64,000 nt of DNA from Cystobasidiopsis lactophilus (GCA_001599975.1 BCIO01000005.1:1860001-1924000), one strand, 5' to 3'. Shown: positions 45,625-57,420, counted from the stretch's first letter. The notes: generated by a model not told the origin, from the letters alone. Numbers and translations are program-made.

Positions 45625-46848
45625 CTAAGAAGACATGGACTGGCCGCCCGAGGATGACGAGGCGAACACTGGCTCGTAGGCGGTCGGCGGAGTCGTGATC
45701 TGAGCTCGAAGAGCTTGGTTCTAAGAGCAAGGTGCGTAAGATGGAGAAGCTAGAAGAAGGGAAGGCGCTCACCTCGTCTTGAAGTTCCGCCACACGCCGC
45801 CTCAGCCTTTCATTCTCCATTTGCAGGTTCCGAAACTCGATCCCCAACGGCGACGCTGGGTCTGGCTGATCGTACGCTTTGGGCGACGCATCCCTGGGCT
45901 CAAAGAGCGTGCGCTCCGACTCGAGCTCGGCGACGCGCCGCTCCAAGAAGGCCAACCGATCGTCCCTCTCGCGCTGGCGGTCCTTGGTGCGATCTCGAAA
46001 GCGCTGAGAGGATTCTTTATCTGTGATGGGCACACCGACAAGCGATCAGCTTCCCCGGATTCGAAAAGACAAGAAGGCGCGCTAAGAAATTTTAGAGCGC
46101 CCAAGCCTAAAACTTACTTCGAATTCGCTTTAGCTCTTTGACAGCGACGTCTTCGCTCTCCTCTCCTCGACTGGACCCCCTGGTGTTGGCTCGGCGGCGG
46201 GTGCGGGTGAGTGACATGTCCGGCGGACTTTGGCTGGCGGAGGCGACCATGCCGGTCGACTGCAGCTCGTTGGGCGACTCCCGAAGGCGCAATGGCTCGG
46301 CGCTGATTGGCGAAGCGTACACCGAACCGCCCGAGAGCACTGGCGGCGTGTAGGAGAAGAGGTGAGAGGACGCTGAAGAGCGCGCCGGGCTGTAAATGGG
46401 CGACCCCTGCAACGGCCAGATTGTCAGCTTGTGTGGCGAGTCTGAAGAAAGCAGAAGAGCCTCTTACAGCCATGGATTCTCGACGATCATGCATGGACAG
46501 CGGCGGAATCGAAGTCGCTGACACTGGCCGACCTAGGTAAGGCGAAGGGAGCGAGTAGTCCCTGCTCGAGGCCAGCACGGGCGCGGTGGGAGGAGGTTCA
46601 TAGGCCCACTGTGAGGCACTACCGCTCGCGTAGGGGCCCACCCGGGGCAGAGGGCCGTAAGGGTAAGGTTGTTGTCGGTGGTAAGCAGCGAGGTCAGAGG
46701 GCAGGCTGGGTGAACCAAAGCTGCCGGCCGCTCCCCCTCCCTCGTGCGGCGCGGGTATGGACGAAGGGTCGTGTGGTGCGTACTGTTGATGTTGTTGATC
46801 AGAAGAAGGCGGGAATTGGGGTTGCGTGAGATATCGGTGCGGCTCCAT
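45625..46848 (-). CDS. bZIP transcription factor
   Basis: The N-terminal half is Pro/Tyr/Gln/Ser-rich (HRYLTQPQFPPSSDQQHQQY; RQQPYPYGPLPRVGPY), as in activation regions. After exons with SPIYSPARSSASS and TRTRRRANTRGSSRG, a splice gives ELKRIRNKESSQRFRDRTKDR, a bZIP basic region with Asn and Arg nine apart. The zipper follows (LAFLERRVAELESERTLF), is broken by an acidic/Pro insertion, and resumes as FRNLQMENERLRRRVAELQDENQALRAQI. The basic region resembles the Met4/Cys3/Gcn4 type (NxxxSxRFR). It ends SSSSGGQSMSS with TAG 45625-45627. Start at 46848; an alternative in-frame ATG lies at 46884. Target genes cannot be inferred. Confidence 0.78.
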
Positions 46849-48062
46849 GTCGTGCTGGGTCGGCAGCCAGGAGCAAACTGTCATGCGGAGGCGTTGAACT
46901 CGGTCGAGGTGGGTGGGATGTACAGAGTGGGTGGAAAACAAGGAAGAGCTGGGTAGATATGGGCGAAAAGGAGGGAGCGCAAGGATGTAAAACAAGGGTA
47001 TTCGGACGCGGAAAACGAGAGTGGGTAGTTGGATGGACGGTATCGAAGACGCTGGCTGGTATCCCCCTTCCAAGAGCCCTGAAGTGGTTGCTTGGTTTGT
47101 TCAAAAGGGAATAAGATGCTGCTCCATTGGGCGCTCCTCCTTGTCGGGGAGTTTGCGAATGATTTGAAACGCCAAAGCGAAGTTGATGGGCGCCTGGTGT
47201 GTTTCAAGTTGCTGTTTTCAACTTCTCCCTCCTAAGGATCTACGCGCAAGGAATGCTACAGCTGCTGGCGGTCCAGAGCAGAGAGCATCATGAGCGCACA
47301 GAGGCGAGATATAGGCGGTGAGCGAGGAAAGAAAAAAACGGGCCCTTCTGCCAAAAAGTTGCCACGCGGCGGTGATGATTGCACGCGGGCTTGCCCTGCG
47401 AGATCAATCCTTGCCTAGTGCCGATTCTGTCCGCACAAAGGATGTCGAGCCGGCCAATCCCTGCCGTCTGAAACCGCGTTCTGGACCGGGCCCTTCGCTC
47501 ATCGCTCATCAATCCAAGCTTTTTGCGGGCAGCACGAAATGATAGACATCCAAAGCCTGCGCTAGTGCCCCTGGCATAACAAATTCGCCCTCGGCCCGCT
47601 ATCCTATTACCAACTGCCTTTAGCTTAACGTTTGACTGGCTGAGCGCGGCACAGAGAGCGAGCTTCAAGTTTAATTATGACCTACCTTGGCGCTTCGTTT
47701 CGTGCCCTCAAAGCCGCCGGGCTGCCCCCTTTTTGATGATGCCGCTGTTTGGCTCCAAGCTGAGTTTTAGCGTCTAGCTGCTACCTTTGGGCACTCGTGG
47801 GGGCCACCTGCGACGCAATCTTGCTTAGACGCCGCGCATCATCTGGACACACTGCAACCTGGCCGCCGCGGTGACAGATCCATGACATCTGGCCGCACCT
47901 CAGTTTCGAGCTCGGATCTGCTCGGCTAAACCGCACCTTGTGGCCTCTGACCGAAGAGCCCAGCCTTTCGGTGGCGGAGCCCCTTTGAGATAGAGCACAT
48001 GGCCGGTGATGAAAAAGTGGAGAGCGCGTGCGTCTTGAGGTAAGGGAGCCTGGATGGGCCCG
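46849..48062. other. Long intergenic region upstream of the bZIP gene
   Basis: At 1.2 kb, this is the longest gap in the window. It lies upstream of the bZIP factor and downstream of VPS20 (both minus strand). It is likely the bZIP 5' leader plus promoter. Open frames continue upstream of the bZIP start to 47073 without domain signals. I found no tRNA, repeat or second gene in it. Confidence 0.45.
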
Positions 48063-49034
48063 TCAAGCTGCAATGGCCGTGCGCTCTCGGGCTCGCTGCT
48101 GGACAGGCTGCACCGGTTCTGGGTCTGCCACTGCATTCAAGCTGTGCTCTTGAGATAGAGGGGCAAGTGTGCCTACCTGTGACTTCGATCCGCTCTGGCC
48201 TGTCTGGCAGTTGTGAGTCGGGAACTGCTGGCAGAGTGGCAGCGAGCTAATGATAGACCTGTCAAGAGGGTTCAAAACGGTGCGCAGGGAATGGTGACCT
48301 GCCTGCTCGGCCTCGATGGCTGCCAGCTCGCGTTGGACTTCGTCTTCCTCGTCCGCCGTCATTCGGCTGCTGAGCATCTCGCTGATTTCCTGGTGGGTTA
48401 TCGAAGGCATCAGGACGAGACTCTTCGACGACGACGATGGAGGGCGAGCTGACCTTTTGGTACGCCACCCCCTCCGCGGTTTCGGCCATGAGCTTCTCGA
48501 CGTCCTCGACGTTCATCTCCTTGTGCAGCTCTTTCAAGACCGAATTGCCTTGCTTCAAGCCAAACAGGATGTCCTTCTCCACCAGCGAGAACTCGATGGA
48601 CGTGACCTGCAAACACCAAGAGATAAGCCGCTGTTTGCCGGACCGAGAATGTAAGGACTCACCAAGTTTTCTAGTGTTTCCAGCTGAGAATCTGTCTTGA
48701 CCAGCAAGGACTCTTGGTACTTGCGCCGCCGGAGAGCTGTCAGGGCGCGTTCCTTGTTGCCCGCCAAGAGGGCCTCCTTCGCAATCTCCTTCTCTCGGTT
48801 CAAGATGCCTTCAATCTACAGGGCCCGCCAGCTCCTTAGTATTCACACACTAGAGCACATGTGAAAAGCGGGCCGTGCCTTCTTCTGATACTGCTTGAGC
48901 TTGTCGCGTTGCAACTTGAGGCTGCGTGAGGCCACTTTCAGTTCCCAGCCATTTTCGAGCAACATTGCAGTCAAGGCGCACTCAAGCACGGCACGATCCT
49001 GGGCAGTGATACGATTGGACTGAGAGGAACCCAT
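48063..49034 (-). CDS. VPS20: ESCRT-III subunit VPS20 (CHMP6)
   Basis: Vps20 nucleates ESCRT-III on endosomes. The start MGSSQSNRITAQDRA has the Gly2/Ser6 pattern for N-myristoylation. Helix 1 is LKLQRDKLKQYQKK, and further blocks are IEGILNREKEIAKEALLAGNKERALTALRRRKYQESLL, TDSQLETLENL, SIEFSLVEKDILFGLKQGNSVLKELHKEMNVEDVEKLM and EISEMLSSRMTADEEDEVQRELAAIEAEQ. Two short introns near the end give a tail PDSQLPDRPERIEVT, then VADPEPVQPVQQRARERTAIAA, closely like the CHMP6 C-terminus. TGA at 48063-48065. About seven exons. The mitochondrial uS7 gene starts 91 bases away on the other strand. Confidence 0.9.
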
Positions 49035-49125
49035 TCTGAGGCAGGAACCAGCAGCAGGAGTGAGCGAGTCTTGGTGGGACGGGTCGGAAAGACAGCTCTC
49101 TCTCCAAGTCGACCGGAAAATTATC

Positions 49126-49860
49126 ATGCGGCTCTCCTTCGTTCGCAGGGCAGTTGGCCGTGCAGACAGCGATGCAGGCCCTCAGTTGGTCAGCACCCTC
49201 CAGAGCGTGATCAAGGCGTCCCAGCAGCAAGCGAGGGCGAGGGAGGTCCTTCAAGAGGCCGCCGCCGCAGAAGCCGCCGCCGCCGAAGCGTCTGCCTTTG
49301 AGCAAAGCTTTCCCGCGGCCGGCCCATCCAAGCCTACACCACTAGCGCCGCCTGTCGAGGACCCGCTGCTCGGCTTCTTTGCCCGGCTCATCATGAAGGA
49401 CGGCAAATTGTTGACCGCTCAAAAAACCACTTCGACCATGCTGCAGCACATCCGCTTCCTCACCAACGACGACCCGTTGACCCTGTTCAGGCGCGCGGTC
49501 ACTGCTGCCTCGCCATCGCTCAAGATCGTGTCGCAAAAGCTGACGGGCACCAAGAGGGTCGACTTGCCGCTGCCTTTGACCGAGAGGCAGAGCGTGCATC
49601 GGGGTATTGAGGCCATTGTGAACGCAAGCGACAAGAGAGTCAAAGCGGAAACGGTTTTTGGCAAGCGGTTGGCGCTGGAGGTGCTGAGCGTGCTGGATGG
49701 ATCGTCGGATGCTTTAACCAAGAAACTGCAGACCCACAAGGCTGCCGTTCTTGCCAGGTGCGTTGCGGTCTCAAGTCCCACGTCTTTGTCTTTGAGGGCT
49801 CACTGTATTCTTCCGTCGCACAGATCCAACGTCGGAGGGAAAGGCACGGCAGGTCCTTAA
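49126..49860 (+). CDS. Mitochondrial ribosomal protein uS7
   Basis: The N-terminus (MRLSFVRRAVGRADS) is basic and targeting-like, followed by an Ala/Glu-rich helix. The S7 domain is clear: DPLLGFFARLIMKDGKLLTAQKTTSTML, DPLTLFRRAVTAASPSLKIVSQKLTGTKRVDLPLPL, RQSVHRGIEAIVNASDKR and LTKKLQTHKAAVLARSNVGG. The last piece is joined by an intron whose acceptor is at about 49823; HKxAxARSN is the usual S7 end. TAA at 49858-49860. The protein contacts 12S-type rRNA at the small-subunit head. It converges on RPE with a 40-base gap. Confidence 0.9.
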   Translation: MRLSFVRRAVGRADSDAGPQLVSTLQSVIKASQQQARAREVLQEAAAAEAAAAEASAFEQSFPAAGPSKPTPLAPPVEDPLLGFFARLIMKDGKLLTAQKTTSTMLQHIRFLTNDDPLTLFRRAVTAASPSLKIVSQKLTGTKRVDLPLPLTERQSVHRGIEAIVNASDKRVKAETVFGKRLALEVLSVLDGSSDALTKKLQTHKAAVLARCVAVSSPTSLSLRAHCILPSHRSNVGGKGTAGP

Positions 49861-49900
49861 AAAAAGCCTCTATGCAAGAAACACGCTGGACTGGGGGAGT

Positions 49901-50790
49901 CTACAAATTGGACCACCGCGCCTTGGCGTCGTCCACCATCTTCCTCATGTCCACCATGGCCTGCTTTGGGCTCGGGGCACCAAAGACGGCCGTCCCGGAA
50001 ACCAACACGTTGGCGCCCGCGCACGCACAAGTGCCTGCTGTCTTCGGCCCGACGCCGCCGTCCACCTCGATGTTCTTCTGTGGGAACCTCTTTCGCAACT
50101 CGGTCACCTGGGGCGCCCGCGCGATCAGGACTGTGCAAGCGGCTAGGAAGTTGAGGAGGACGGACTTTGGTCATGCACTCTTCGATGAACTTTTGGCCAC
50201 CCCGACCCGGGTGCACGGTCATGACGAGGATCATGTCGACTTGGGCTCCGAGGTCGTCCGAGATGGCAGAGGCGGGCGTTTGGGGGGAGATGGCCACCGC
50301 GGCTTTCATGCCCTTGGAATGGATTTTTTCAACCAGCTCGAACGGTTGCTGGTCCGCTGTGACTCCGCTCAACAGCTACTCGGATATTGAATGGAACCCC
50401 CTGAGCACGACTCACTCTCGCAAGCTTCCAAGTGGAAAGTGTAAGATGCGCCGCCCGCCGCTGCAATCTCGTCGATCCATTGGCCTGGCTTGGAGACCAT
50501 CATGTGGCAGTCGAGATACACATTCGGCAGCTCCTTGTGGACGGCTCCGATGAACTGAGCTCCAAAGGTGATTGCTGGCACAAAATGGCCGTCCATGACA
50601 TCTGGCCGTGCTCCCTCACTATCAGCTCGCGTTCTTTGGCATTCTCGCTTAGAATCAGTCCGCGACTTCAAAGAGACCCACCCATGTGAAGCCAGTCTGC
50701 GCCTTCCTCCTCGACCATCCTGCGGCTCTCATTGCCGATTTGAGCAAAGTTTGAGGCCAGGACAGAGGGCGCGATGATGGGCTGGAGCAT
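49901..50790 (-). CDS. RPE1: Ribulose-phosphate 3-epimerase
   Basis: This enzyme interconverts ribulose-5-phosphate and xylulose-5-phosphate in the pentose phosphate pathway. The start MLQPIIAPSVLASNFAQIGN is typical. The TIM-barrel motifs follow: DVMDGHFVPAITFGAQFI, YLDCHMMVSKPGQWID, GASYTFHLEA, KGMKAAVAISPQTP, VDMILVMTVHPGRGGQKFIEE, NIEVDGGVGPKTAG, ANVLVSGTAVFGA. Catalytic Asp, His and metal ligands are in place. The loop HPGRGGQ has Arg where most members have Phe. Four or five exons. Stop at 49901-49903. Confidence 0.94.
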
Positions 50791-50969
50791 TGTGAATATA
50801 GATTGACCTGAGATGATGCGGGAGATAGGGCCAGTTGAATGGAATGCCAGAAGTAAGCGAGCGATGGGCCAGCGTCAGCGGTTGCTCGAGTTCAAGGAGC
50901 TGCTTCGGTCCACCAACCGCGCCCGCGTCCTCCTCTCGGTCCGACTGCTGGGAGGCTTAGATTACAGAG

Positions 50970-53900
50970 ATGGCGCACGACGTGGCCAGGGCCAGGCTGC
51001 GGCACCTGATGGCCATCTACAGCCGCAACAGAAAGCGCTCCCAAGGGCTGATCATGCTCGCCATGAGCGCCTATGTGGCCTGGTCTACATTCCGGGGCCT
51101 GAACCCGCGCAAGAAGAAGGGCTCGCCAACTGCTCCAGCTGCCGACGAGCCGCTCATCTCCAGGTCCAAAGGCAAGAGCTCGTCGAGACGCAGAGGAGGT
51201 CCGCCGCCCTTTCTTTNCCCCGCCGTGCCCAAAGAGCGCACCGCTGACCCAATGGGCCACCTGCAGCTCGCGTCGAGGTGGACGCCGTCTTCTGGCAGCG
51301 CCTCGGCCGGATCTTGAAGATTGTGATCCCCGGATTGAAGTCCAAGGAGGCCTCCCTGCTCGTCCTCCACTCGGCCTTTCTCCTCTTCCGCACCCTGCTC
51401 AGTTTGTACGTCGCCGACTTGGACGGCCGCATCGTGTCTGCCCTTGTGCGCGGCCAAGCGTCGACCTTTCTGCTGAGGATCGCGACGTGGATGCTGGTCG
51501 CCGTGCCCGCCACATGTGCGTCGAGTTCTTACCTATAAATCGTGCCAGTTTGAGGATTGAGGTTGCGAGCACTGCACAGATTGCAACTCGATGCTGAGCT
51601 ACATGCAGTCAAAGCTCGCCATAGCCTACCGAACTCGCTTGACCTCTTACGTTCACGAGCAATACCTATCCGACAAGACGTTTTATGCCCTAGGGAATCT
51701 AGAGTGCGTCTTGAACCCTCCCTAGCTGTCATCAAAGCTACCGTTACTCAAGTGGTCCTGCACAGCGATCGGATCAAGAATGCAGACCAGCTCATCACCG
51801 CCGACATCAGCAAGTTTAGCACCTCGCTCGCCGAAATCTACTCCAACATTGCCAAGCCCACCTTGGACGTGATTCTTTACAACTATCAGCTTTCGAGGAA
51901 CGTGGGCGCCGAGGGCTTGTTGGCTTTGGTGATCATGGTCCAAGCAAGCGCCGGACTCCGTGCGTTGCTGGTCCCTAGCATAAGATTTGTTCTTATTTGA
52001 TGTCTTTTGCCCGCTGCACAGTGAGACTGCTGACCCCGCCTTTCGGGCGGTACGCTGCCGAAGAGCAGCGCCTAGAGGGCGAATTCCGCTTCGCCCATTC
52101 AAGACTGATAGAGTGTGCCGAAGAAAGTACGCGGCTCTTCTGCCACAGTGCAAAGCATTGTCTGATGCAGCGACCCCTACAGTTGCACTGTACTCGGGCC
52201 AAGAAGTAGAGAAGAACGTGATTGAGCGCAGCTACTTCAGCTTGATCAAGCATGTCAACCGGATTTTCCGGATGCGTCTCTTACATGGCATTGCAGAAGA
52301 TGGCATTATCAAGGTCGGTCTTACTTTCTCATGTTGGCTTCTGTCCGAATTCTGAATGTGATGCTGTCCCTCGACCTTCAGTGGGTTTGGGGCTCCATGG
52401 GGGTAAGTCTTCGCATGGCAAGCCCTTCACGGACTTATCCTGAAGATATACTCATACAGCTGTGCATTTGCGCCATTCCGGTCTTCTTCAAAATCCCAGG
52501 CGTTACGGCCAACGACTTCGGCGCGCGCACCGAAGGCTTCATCACCAACCGGCGCCTGCTCCTCTCCAGCTCGGATGCCTTTGGACGAGTCATGCTTTCT
52601 TACAAAGAGATCGCCGAGCTGGCGGGCTACACCTTGCGGGTGTCGGAGCTGTTGGACACCATGCAAGAGGTCAAAGCCGGCCGCTACGAGAAGAAGATCC
52701 TTTCCACCGACAACGTGGCCGAGCAAGAGCGCATCTTGCATGGTCGAGGAAGGATCGTGGGCTCGGACGACGATAGCATCTCGTTCGAGAATGTGCCCAT
52801 CGTCTCTCCGACTTCCGAAGTGCTCATCAAGGGAATGAGCTTCCACATCAAGCCCGGCGTATGCGCTTCTTTTCTTATACGGTTGTTTGACCGGCATTCT
52901 GATGAAGCGCGGCTTTATAGGACCACCTTTTAGTTGTCGGTCCGAATGGCTGCGGTAAATCCAGCTTGTTTAGAATTTTGGGAGGACTCTGGCCTGTCTA
53001 TGGTGTGTCTTTCCACTGTCGCAAGCATGACTGATACAGAACGAGCCTGATCCACGAAACTCACAGGTGGCCTGGTTCGAAAACCGCCAGCGTCCGACTT
53101 TTGTTATATTCCCCAGCGGCCGTACCTCTCGCTTGGCACACTGCGTGACCAGATCATCTATCCAAATACCCGAGAAGAAATGGAGCAGCGTGAGTAGAGC
53201 CTCACTACGAGCACGGATGGGCGCGTTCTGAAATCATCGCAGGTGGCACCACGGACGCTGACCTATTCAAGATTCTGGAGGTCCTTCAGATCTCGCACAT
53301 TGTTGAGAGAGAAGGCGGGTGGGATGCCCAAAGAGAGTGGCGTGACGCATTGTCAGGTTGGTGTCTTCTTGTCGAAGAGCCTGAAAGCAAATCTCAAGCA
53401 TCAACCAGGCGGCGACAAACAGCGCATTGCGATGGCTCGGTTGTTCTACCACACTCCAAAGGTACGTTTTGATCCGCGATTGGTTAGCCCAGTCTCAGGA
53501 GATCAATCGTAGTATGCCATTCTGGATGAGTGCACCAGCGCGGTCACTTTGGTAGGACGACCTTATTTCGCCGTCAGATAGAGTCACTAATCTCTCCAAC
53601 AGGAGGTCGAGCGGGTTATGTACAATCACGCCATTGAGCTTGGCATCACTCTGCTCACGTATGCCCAGCCTTCTCGCTGTTGCATTCGAGTGCTGACACT
53701 CTGCGCAGTGTGAGCCATCGTCCTTCGCTCTGGCAATATCACACGCACATCTTGCAGTGTAAGTCCTATTCCGAAGTCATCAGACTCACTCGGCTGGTGC
53801 CTTACCGCCCCTTGACAGACGATGGGCAAGGAGGTTACGCTTTCGCCAAGCTAGACCCTGAGAAGAGGCTTGCACTTCAAGAGGAGAAGCAAGACCTCGA

Positions 53901-53982
53901 AGCCAAGCTGCTTCAAGTGCCGCATTGGGAAGCGCGTCTCGCTGACCTTCGATCGTCGCACAAGCCTCATGCCGCATTGTAA
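50970..53982 (+). CDS. Peroxisomal ABCD-family half-transporter (PXA/ALDP type)
   Basis: ABCD proteins carry long-chain fatty acyl-CoA into peroxisomes. The N-terminus has a basic first segment, then [53 protein letters not shown], the family's first helices. The membrane domain continues with [13 protein letters not shown]-like [21 protein letters not shown]. The ATPase domain has Walker A ([13 protein letters not shown]), Q-loop ([20 protein letters not shown]), signature ([15 protein letters not shown]), Walker B ([11 protein letters not shown]) and H-loop ([11 protein letters not shown]). TAA 53980-53982. About ten introns. The undetermined base 51217 lies in the first intron, which runs from a GTCCGC donor to CCTGCAG and restores the frame. 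Confidence 0.88.
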
Positions 53983-54059
53983 CATAGTGATCTCTTGCAT
54001 TCTGTATCGGCAGCTCTGTTCATGCTTTCTATTGATCTATTATGATCTAGTACAAGACG

Positions 54060-55631
54060 CTAGAAAGGGTACTTGGAAGGCAATTCGCCATCCTCACAGA
54101 CACCCTCCTCCACTTGGCGCTTGTGATGCTTCTCGAGATAGGGCAGTAGCGCATCTTCCCACAGGTGGTTGTTGAAATGCCTGTGTCCTAAATTAGGACG
54201 GAAAAGGCAGGGCCAATCAAGGAAGCAGGGCTTTACCTTCTAAACTCTGAATCCCAAGAGCGAATCTGGGATGCAAGGCGACCAGGGACACCTGGATCAT
54301 TTACTAGATCGCTGACAGGCTCGATGTAGGAGTGGACAGTGAAAACTGGCAAAATGTGTTAGGCGGAGGACAAAGCAAATCGGAACAAAAACGTACCGAG
54401 AGCGCCACTCTTGGGCAGCCGCCTCAGTGTGTTTCGTTCTTGTCGAATAAGAACATCTTCAGGATCCGTAAGGGGCCTCGGCGGCTCGAAGGTCTTGGCT
54501 TCCAGCGATGCCGCGGCCGGCGCGTGCAGCTTGTAGTCGAAGACGTCCTCCGGGCCGTAAAGCTTGACCGACCATGCCAGGTCTTGATCCAAATGCGGAG
54601 AGAAGTTGTTTCGCGTGACAGGCTTGTCGACTGTGAGCTTGTAGAAGTAGCGGTCCATGCTCTGGAATGGGCGCCGTGAGCGGCAAGCACTAGGCGCTAG
54701 GCCAAATGCTCACCTTTTCTAGCTGAGACTCGTAGTAAGGCACCTTTCCAGATGTGTGGATCTCCGACAACATCATCCCCATCTTGTCCATCACTCGCCA
54801 GTTTGCCACCTGCAGGGCGACGCCAGCTTTGAGGCGATATTTGCCATCAGGCTCTTCTAGAAGGACGAGGAGATCATCTTGGCCAAGCAGTCCGGCCACA
54901 ACGATAGGGTTGTCTTTGAGGAGGTCGTATGTGACGCTGAAGGGCAGGATGGTGATGCGCTCGATTGATCCCTCGCCGTACCAGCCATCGGTGTCACTCG
55001 CTCGCTCGACCTTGTAGACATGAGGGTACCGGCGCGAGACGAACTCTGCAACAAAGTCAGCAAGTGGGTAAAGGCTCAAGGATGTGGAAGAATAAGTGCA
55101 TACCGGCCACTTCCTGCGCCAGCTCTCGGACAGCCGCCTCGGCCCCAGGCATGGTCAGCGCCAGCTTGTCCCCACGATCTTCAATCCGTTTCGTGCGTAG
55201 CTCGTGGAACATTTTGAAGTTCTTGTCCAGAAACAGCCACTCGTTGGTGTCCATGTTGCGCAGACCCATGGTCTGGACCTTGTGGGCATAGCGCCACGCC
55301 CTGTACCTCTGAGGTTCTGTCGTCAAGATGTCGTAATCGGTGTCAGGGACGATCTTGGGGTAGTCGAAGGCCACTGGATCCCAAACTGCGAATTGGGCGG
55401 CGCTTCAATTTGATGTCCAAATGTGCGCGCAATCGAGCAGCAAGGCTTACCTCCATTGACTCTTTCTTTGACTGGTAGCTTGACAGGCGCTTGGAGTGCC
55501 ACAGAATGTTGTTCCGCTTTGAGAAATTTCGCAAGGAAAAGGCAGAGAGAAGCAATTAAAGCAAATGGCACGACGACGTGAGGCGACGTTAAGAGCTCGT
55601 CGATCTTGATTGATTTGAGTATGTTGTCCAT
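54060..55631 (-). CDS. DUF3445 haem-dependent oxidative N-demethylase-like protein, membrane-anchored
   Basis: The start MDNILKSIKIDELLTSPHVV leads into one hydrophobic helix (VVPFALIASLCLFLAKFL), an N-terminal anchor. The DUF3445 domain follows: YPKIVPDTDYDILTTEPQRY, MGLRNMDTNEWLFLDKNFKMFHELRTKRI, SRRYPHVYKVE, and PFSVTYDLLKDNPIVVAGLLGQDDL. Later blocks are VANWRVMDKMGMMLSEIHTSGKVPYYESQLEK, DRYFYKLTVDKPVTRNNF, RQERNTLRRLPKSGALVFTVHSYIEPVSDLV and GRLASQIRSWDSEF. It ends HLWEDALLPYLEKHH...ELPSKYPF. About six introns. Stop at 54060-54062. Bacterial members of the family demethylate N-methylated substrates with haem; the fungal substrate is unknown. Confidence 0.85.
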
Positions 55632-55880
55632 GGTGAAAGGGATGATAGGTCACAAGCGCGGATGGTGGCGAAGACAGAGGAGGAGAGAAACGCTGAGAGA
55701 AGGGCTATCGGGTGCGGCTCGACAAGGGCGGCTATTTGCGACGCGGAGGCATTATGTCCAAACGGGCTCAGGCTGTATGTGGTGACCCTAATAAGCGCAA
55801 GCGAAGGCATCAAGAATGCAAACAGCGTGTTTCCCGTATCAGCGTCCGTCCGCACTACGTTCGAAACCGACCCAAGCATT

Positions 55881-56547
55881 TCACGTGGTGGCGGCAAAGT
55901 TGTGGAAGAAAGCGGCGTCGTTCGCATCGAAAGGGTGCAGGGAGAGCTTGCCGCCATTCTGCGACACGGCTTTACCAGACTGGCTTTCTTTGATCGAGCA
56001 CTTCTTGGCGATGAATTGGCCGGTGGCATAAGGAGTATCGGGCGAAGCACACCAGTCGCAGTCCAGCACAAAGGTGCTCGCTCTGTCAACTTTTCAATAC
56101 GAGGAAGTATAGGGAGAACAGGGAGTCGAACACGTACGGAGATCCCCAAGTGAAAGTGTCGACGGCCAAAGTGTTCGACTTGACAGATTTGACGGCTCCT
56201 AAACTGTTGTCCGAGACATCGCCAAGCCTATAACCTCTCAATCAATGGTATTCACACGATCTTGACACAAGCGGGGTTTACTTCAAGATGTAATCGTTCA
56301 CAGCCGAGCCAGTGAACTCGAAGCGGAAGGGAGAAAAGGTCACGGCGCTGCCGGCGTTGATCGAGTCGCCGACTTGAGGAGGGTTGTGTTGTGCAGCCCA
56401 CAAGAGACCCTCCGGACCTCCGTTGGGCACAGAGCCAATCTGAACGTTGGTCCCTTGGAAATTGGGGCGGCAGGTGGACCTTTTGATCAGGGGAGAGGCA
56501 GACGCCACAGCGACCACGGCCAAGAGAGAGACAAAGGAGGTGTACAT
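55881..56547 (-). CDS. Small secreted protein, unrecognised family
   Basis: The start MYTSFVSLLAVVAVASASPLIKR is a signal peptide with a Kex2-like KR. The mature part runs STCRPNFQGTNVQIGSVPNGG, WAAQHNPPQVGDSINAG, FRFEFTGSAVNDYILKLGDV, then SVKSNTLAVDTFTWGSP, and FVLDCDWCASPDTPYATGQF, ending DAAFFHNFAATT. Splices after ILK (donor GTAAAC) and after WGSP (donor GTACGT) hold the frame. About 180 residues and four to six cysteines. A TATA box lies on the minus strand at 56617-56623. I do not recognise the family; size and secretion fit an extracellular effector or surface protein. Confidence 0.7.
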
Positions 56548-57363
56548 GGTCGTTGTCTAGCTTCAAGCGGCGCGAATCGGTTGCTGGTTGCCAAAGAGCA
56601 GGTGGCAAGACAGCGCTTTTATAGTCCTTCCTCGAGGCTGTGAAGTTGAACCCTTTTCCGATAGGCTGAGCAGGCAAGGTCATTTCCACGAAGACACAGC
56701 AGGAAGGACTTAAGGAGGCGGTACGGAGATCCCGAGCAATGAAGCCAGCACATCGGGTCCCGCCTTCCATCTTACCTGCCCTGCCACCTTGATGTACAAG
56801 GTTGCGGGGTCTGCGTGAACAAAAGAAGGAAGAGGGCAGCTGATTTCATGCATCGTGGATTTGGTAGCGAGGGCTGTTCGGTCCAGCCGGAGAGCCGGTG
56901 TTCTGCTGTTCACTTGTCCAGAGGCTGTGTGTGAACGTCTCGGTTGTCTTCTTCTGGGGATGCCCATGGGGTCGACGCTTCTTACACTAAAAGTGCTTAG
57001 GGGTTCAAATTAGGCCCAACAGCAGAGCAGAAGCCATTGAATATGCAAGGGCAGCAGAAATTCATGCAGACATCGCTCGGGGCCAAAGACGCAGAAATCG
57101 GTCTTCCCTTCTTCAGAGCAGTTTCTTAAGACATCAAACAACAGACAGAGCAAGCGGACGACAAGCGTGGGCTTGAGAATAGGATTCGACGAGCATAAGG
57201 GAGAGTTGAAATTCGGTTGAAGCGGTCAGTGAAATTTCAAGGGAAACTCAAGGCCTTTTCTAAAGGTACGCTACTTTTGTTAGGCACAACGACGCTACCA
57301 CAAGCCGGCGGCGAGGGCCAAAGTTGCTGTGGCGACTGCGCGCGAGAAAGCCTTTGCCAGGTC
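56548..57363. other. Intergenic between small secreted gene and U6
   Basis: About 800 bases between the divergent secreted-protein gene and the U6 gene. Apart from the TATA box at 56617-56623 I recognise nothing. No TATA box is visible 25-35 bases before U6; that stretch is GC-rich. Confidence 0.5.
56617..56623 (-). promoter_or_regulatory. TATA box of the small secreted protein gene
   Basis: TATAAAA on the minus strand, about 70 bases upstream of the ATG at 56547. Position and sequence fit a strong core promoter. Confidence 0.6.
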
Positions 57364-57388
57364 GTATCCCTTCGGGGATTACATACAT

Positions 57389-57420
<32 letters not shown>

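Noticed and set aside
46849-47073. Possible N-terminal extension of the bZIP protein
   Set aside because: The frame is open, but the product is hydrophobic and Ser/Pro-rich with no similarity to bZIP starts; more likely 5' leader.
51217-51217. Undetermined base as a frame break in the ABCD transporter
   Set aside because: The intron from GTCCGC to CCTGCAG spans it and restores the frame into RVEVDAVFW, so it does not touch the protein.
53065-53085. tRNA-like GGTTCGAAAA sequence
   Set aside because: It lies in an exon of the ABCD transporter (GGLVRKPP) and no matching acceptor or anticodon arms are present.
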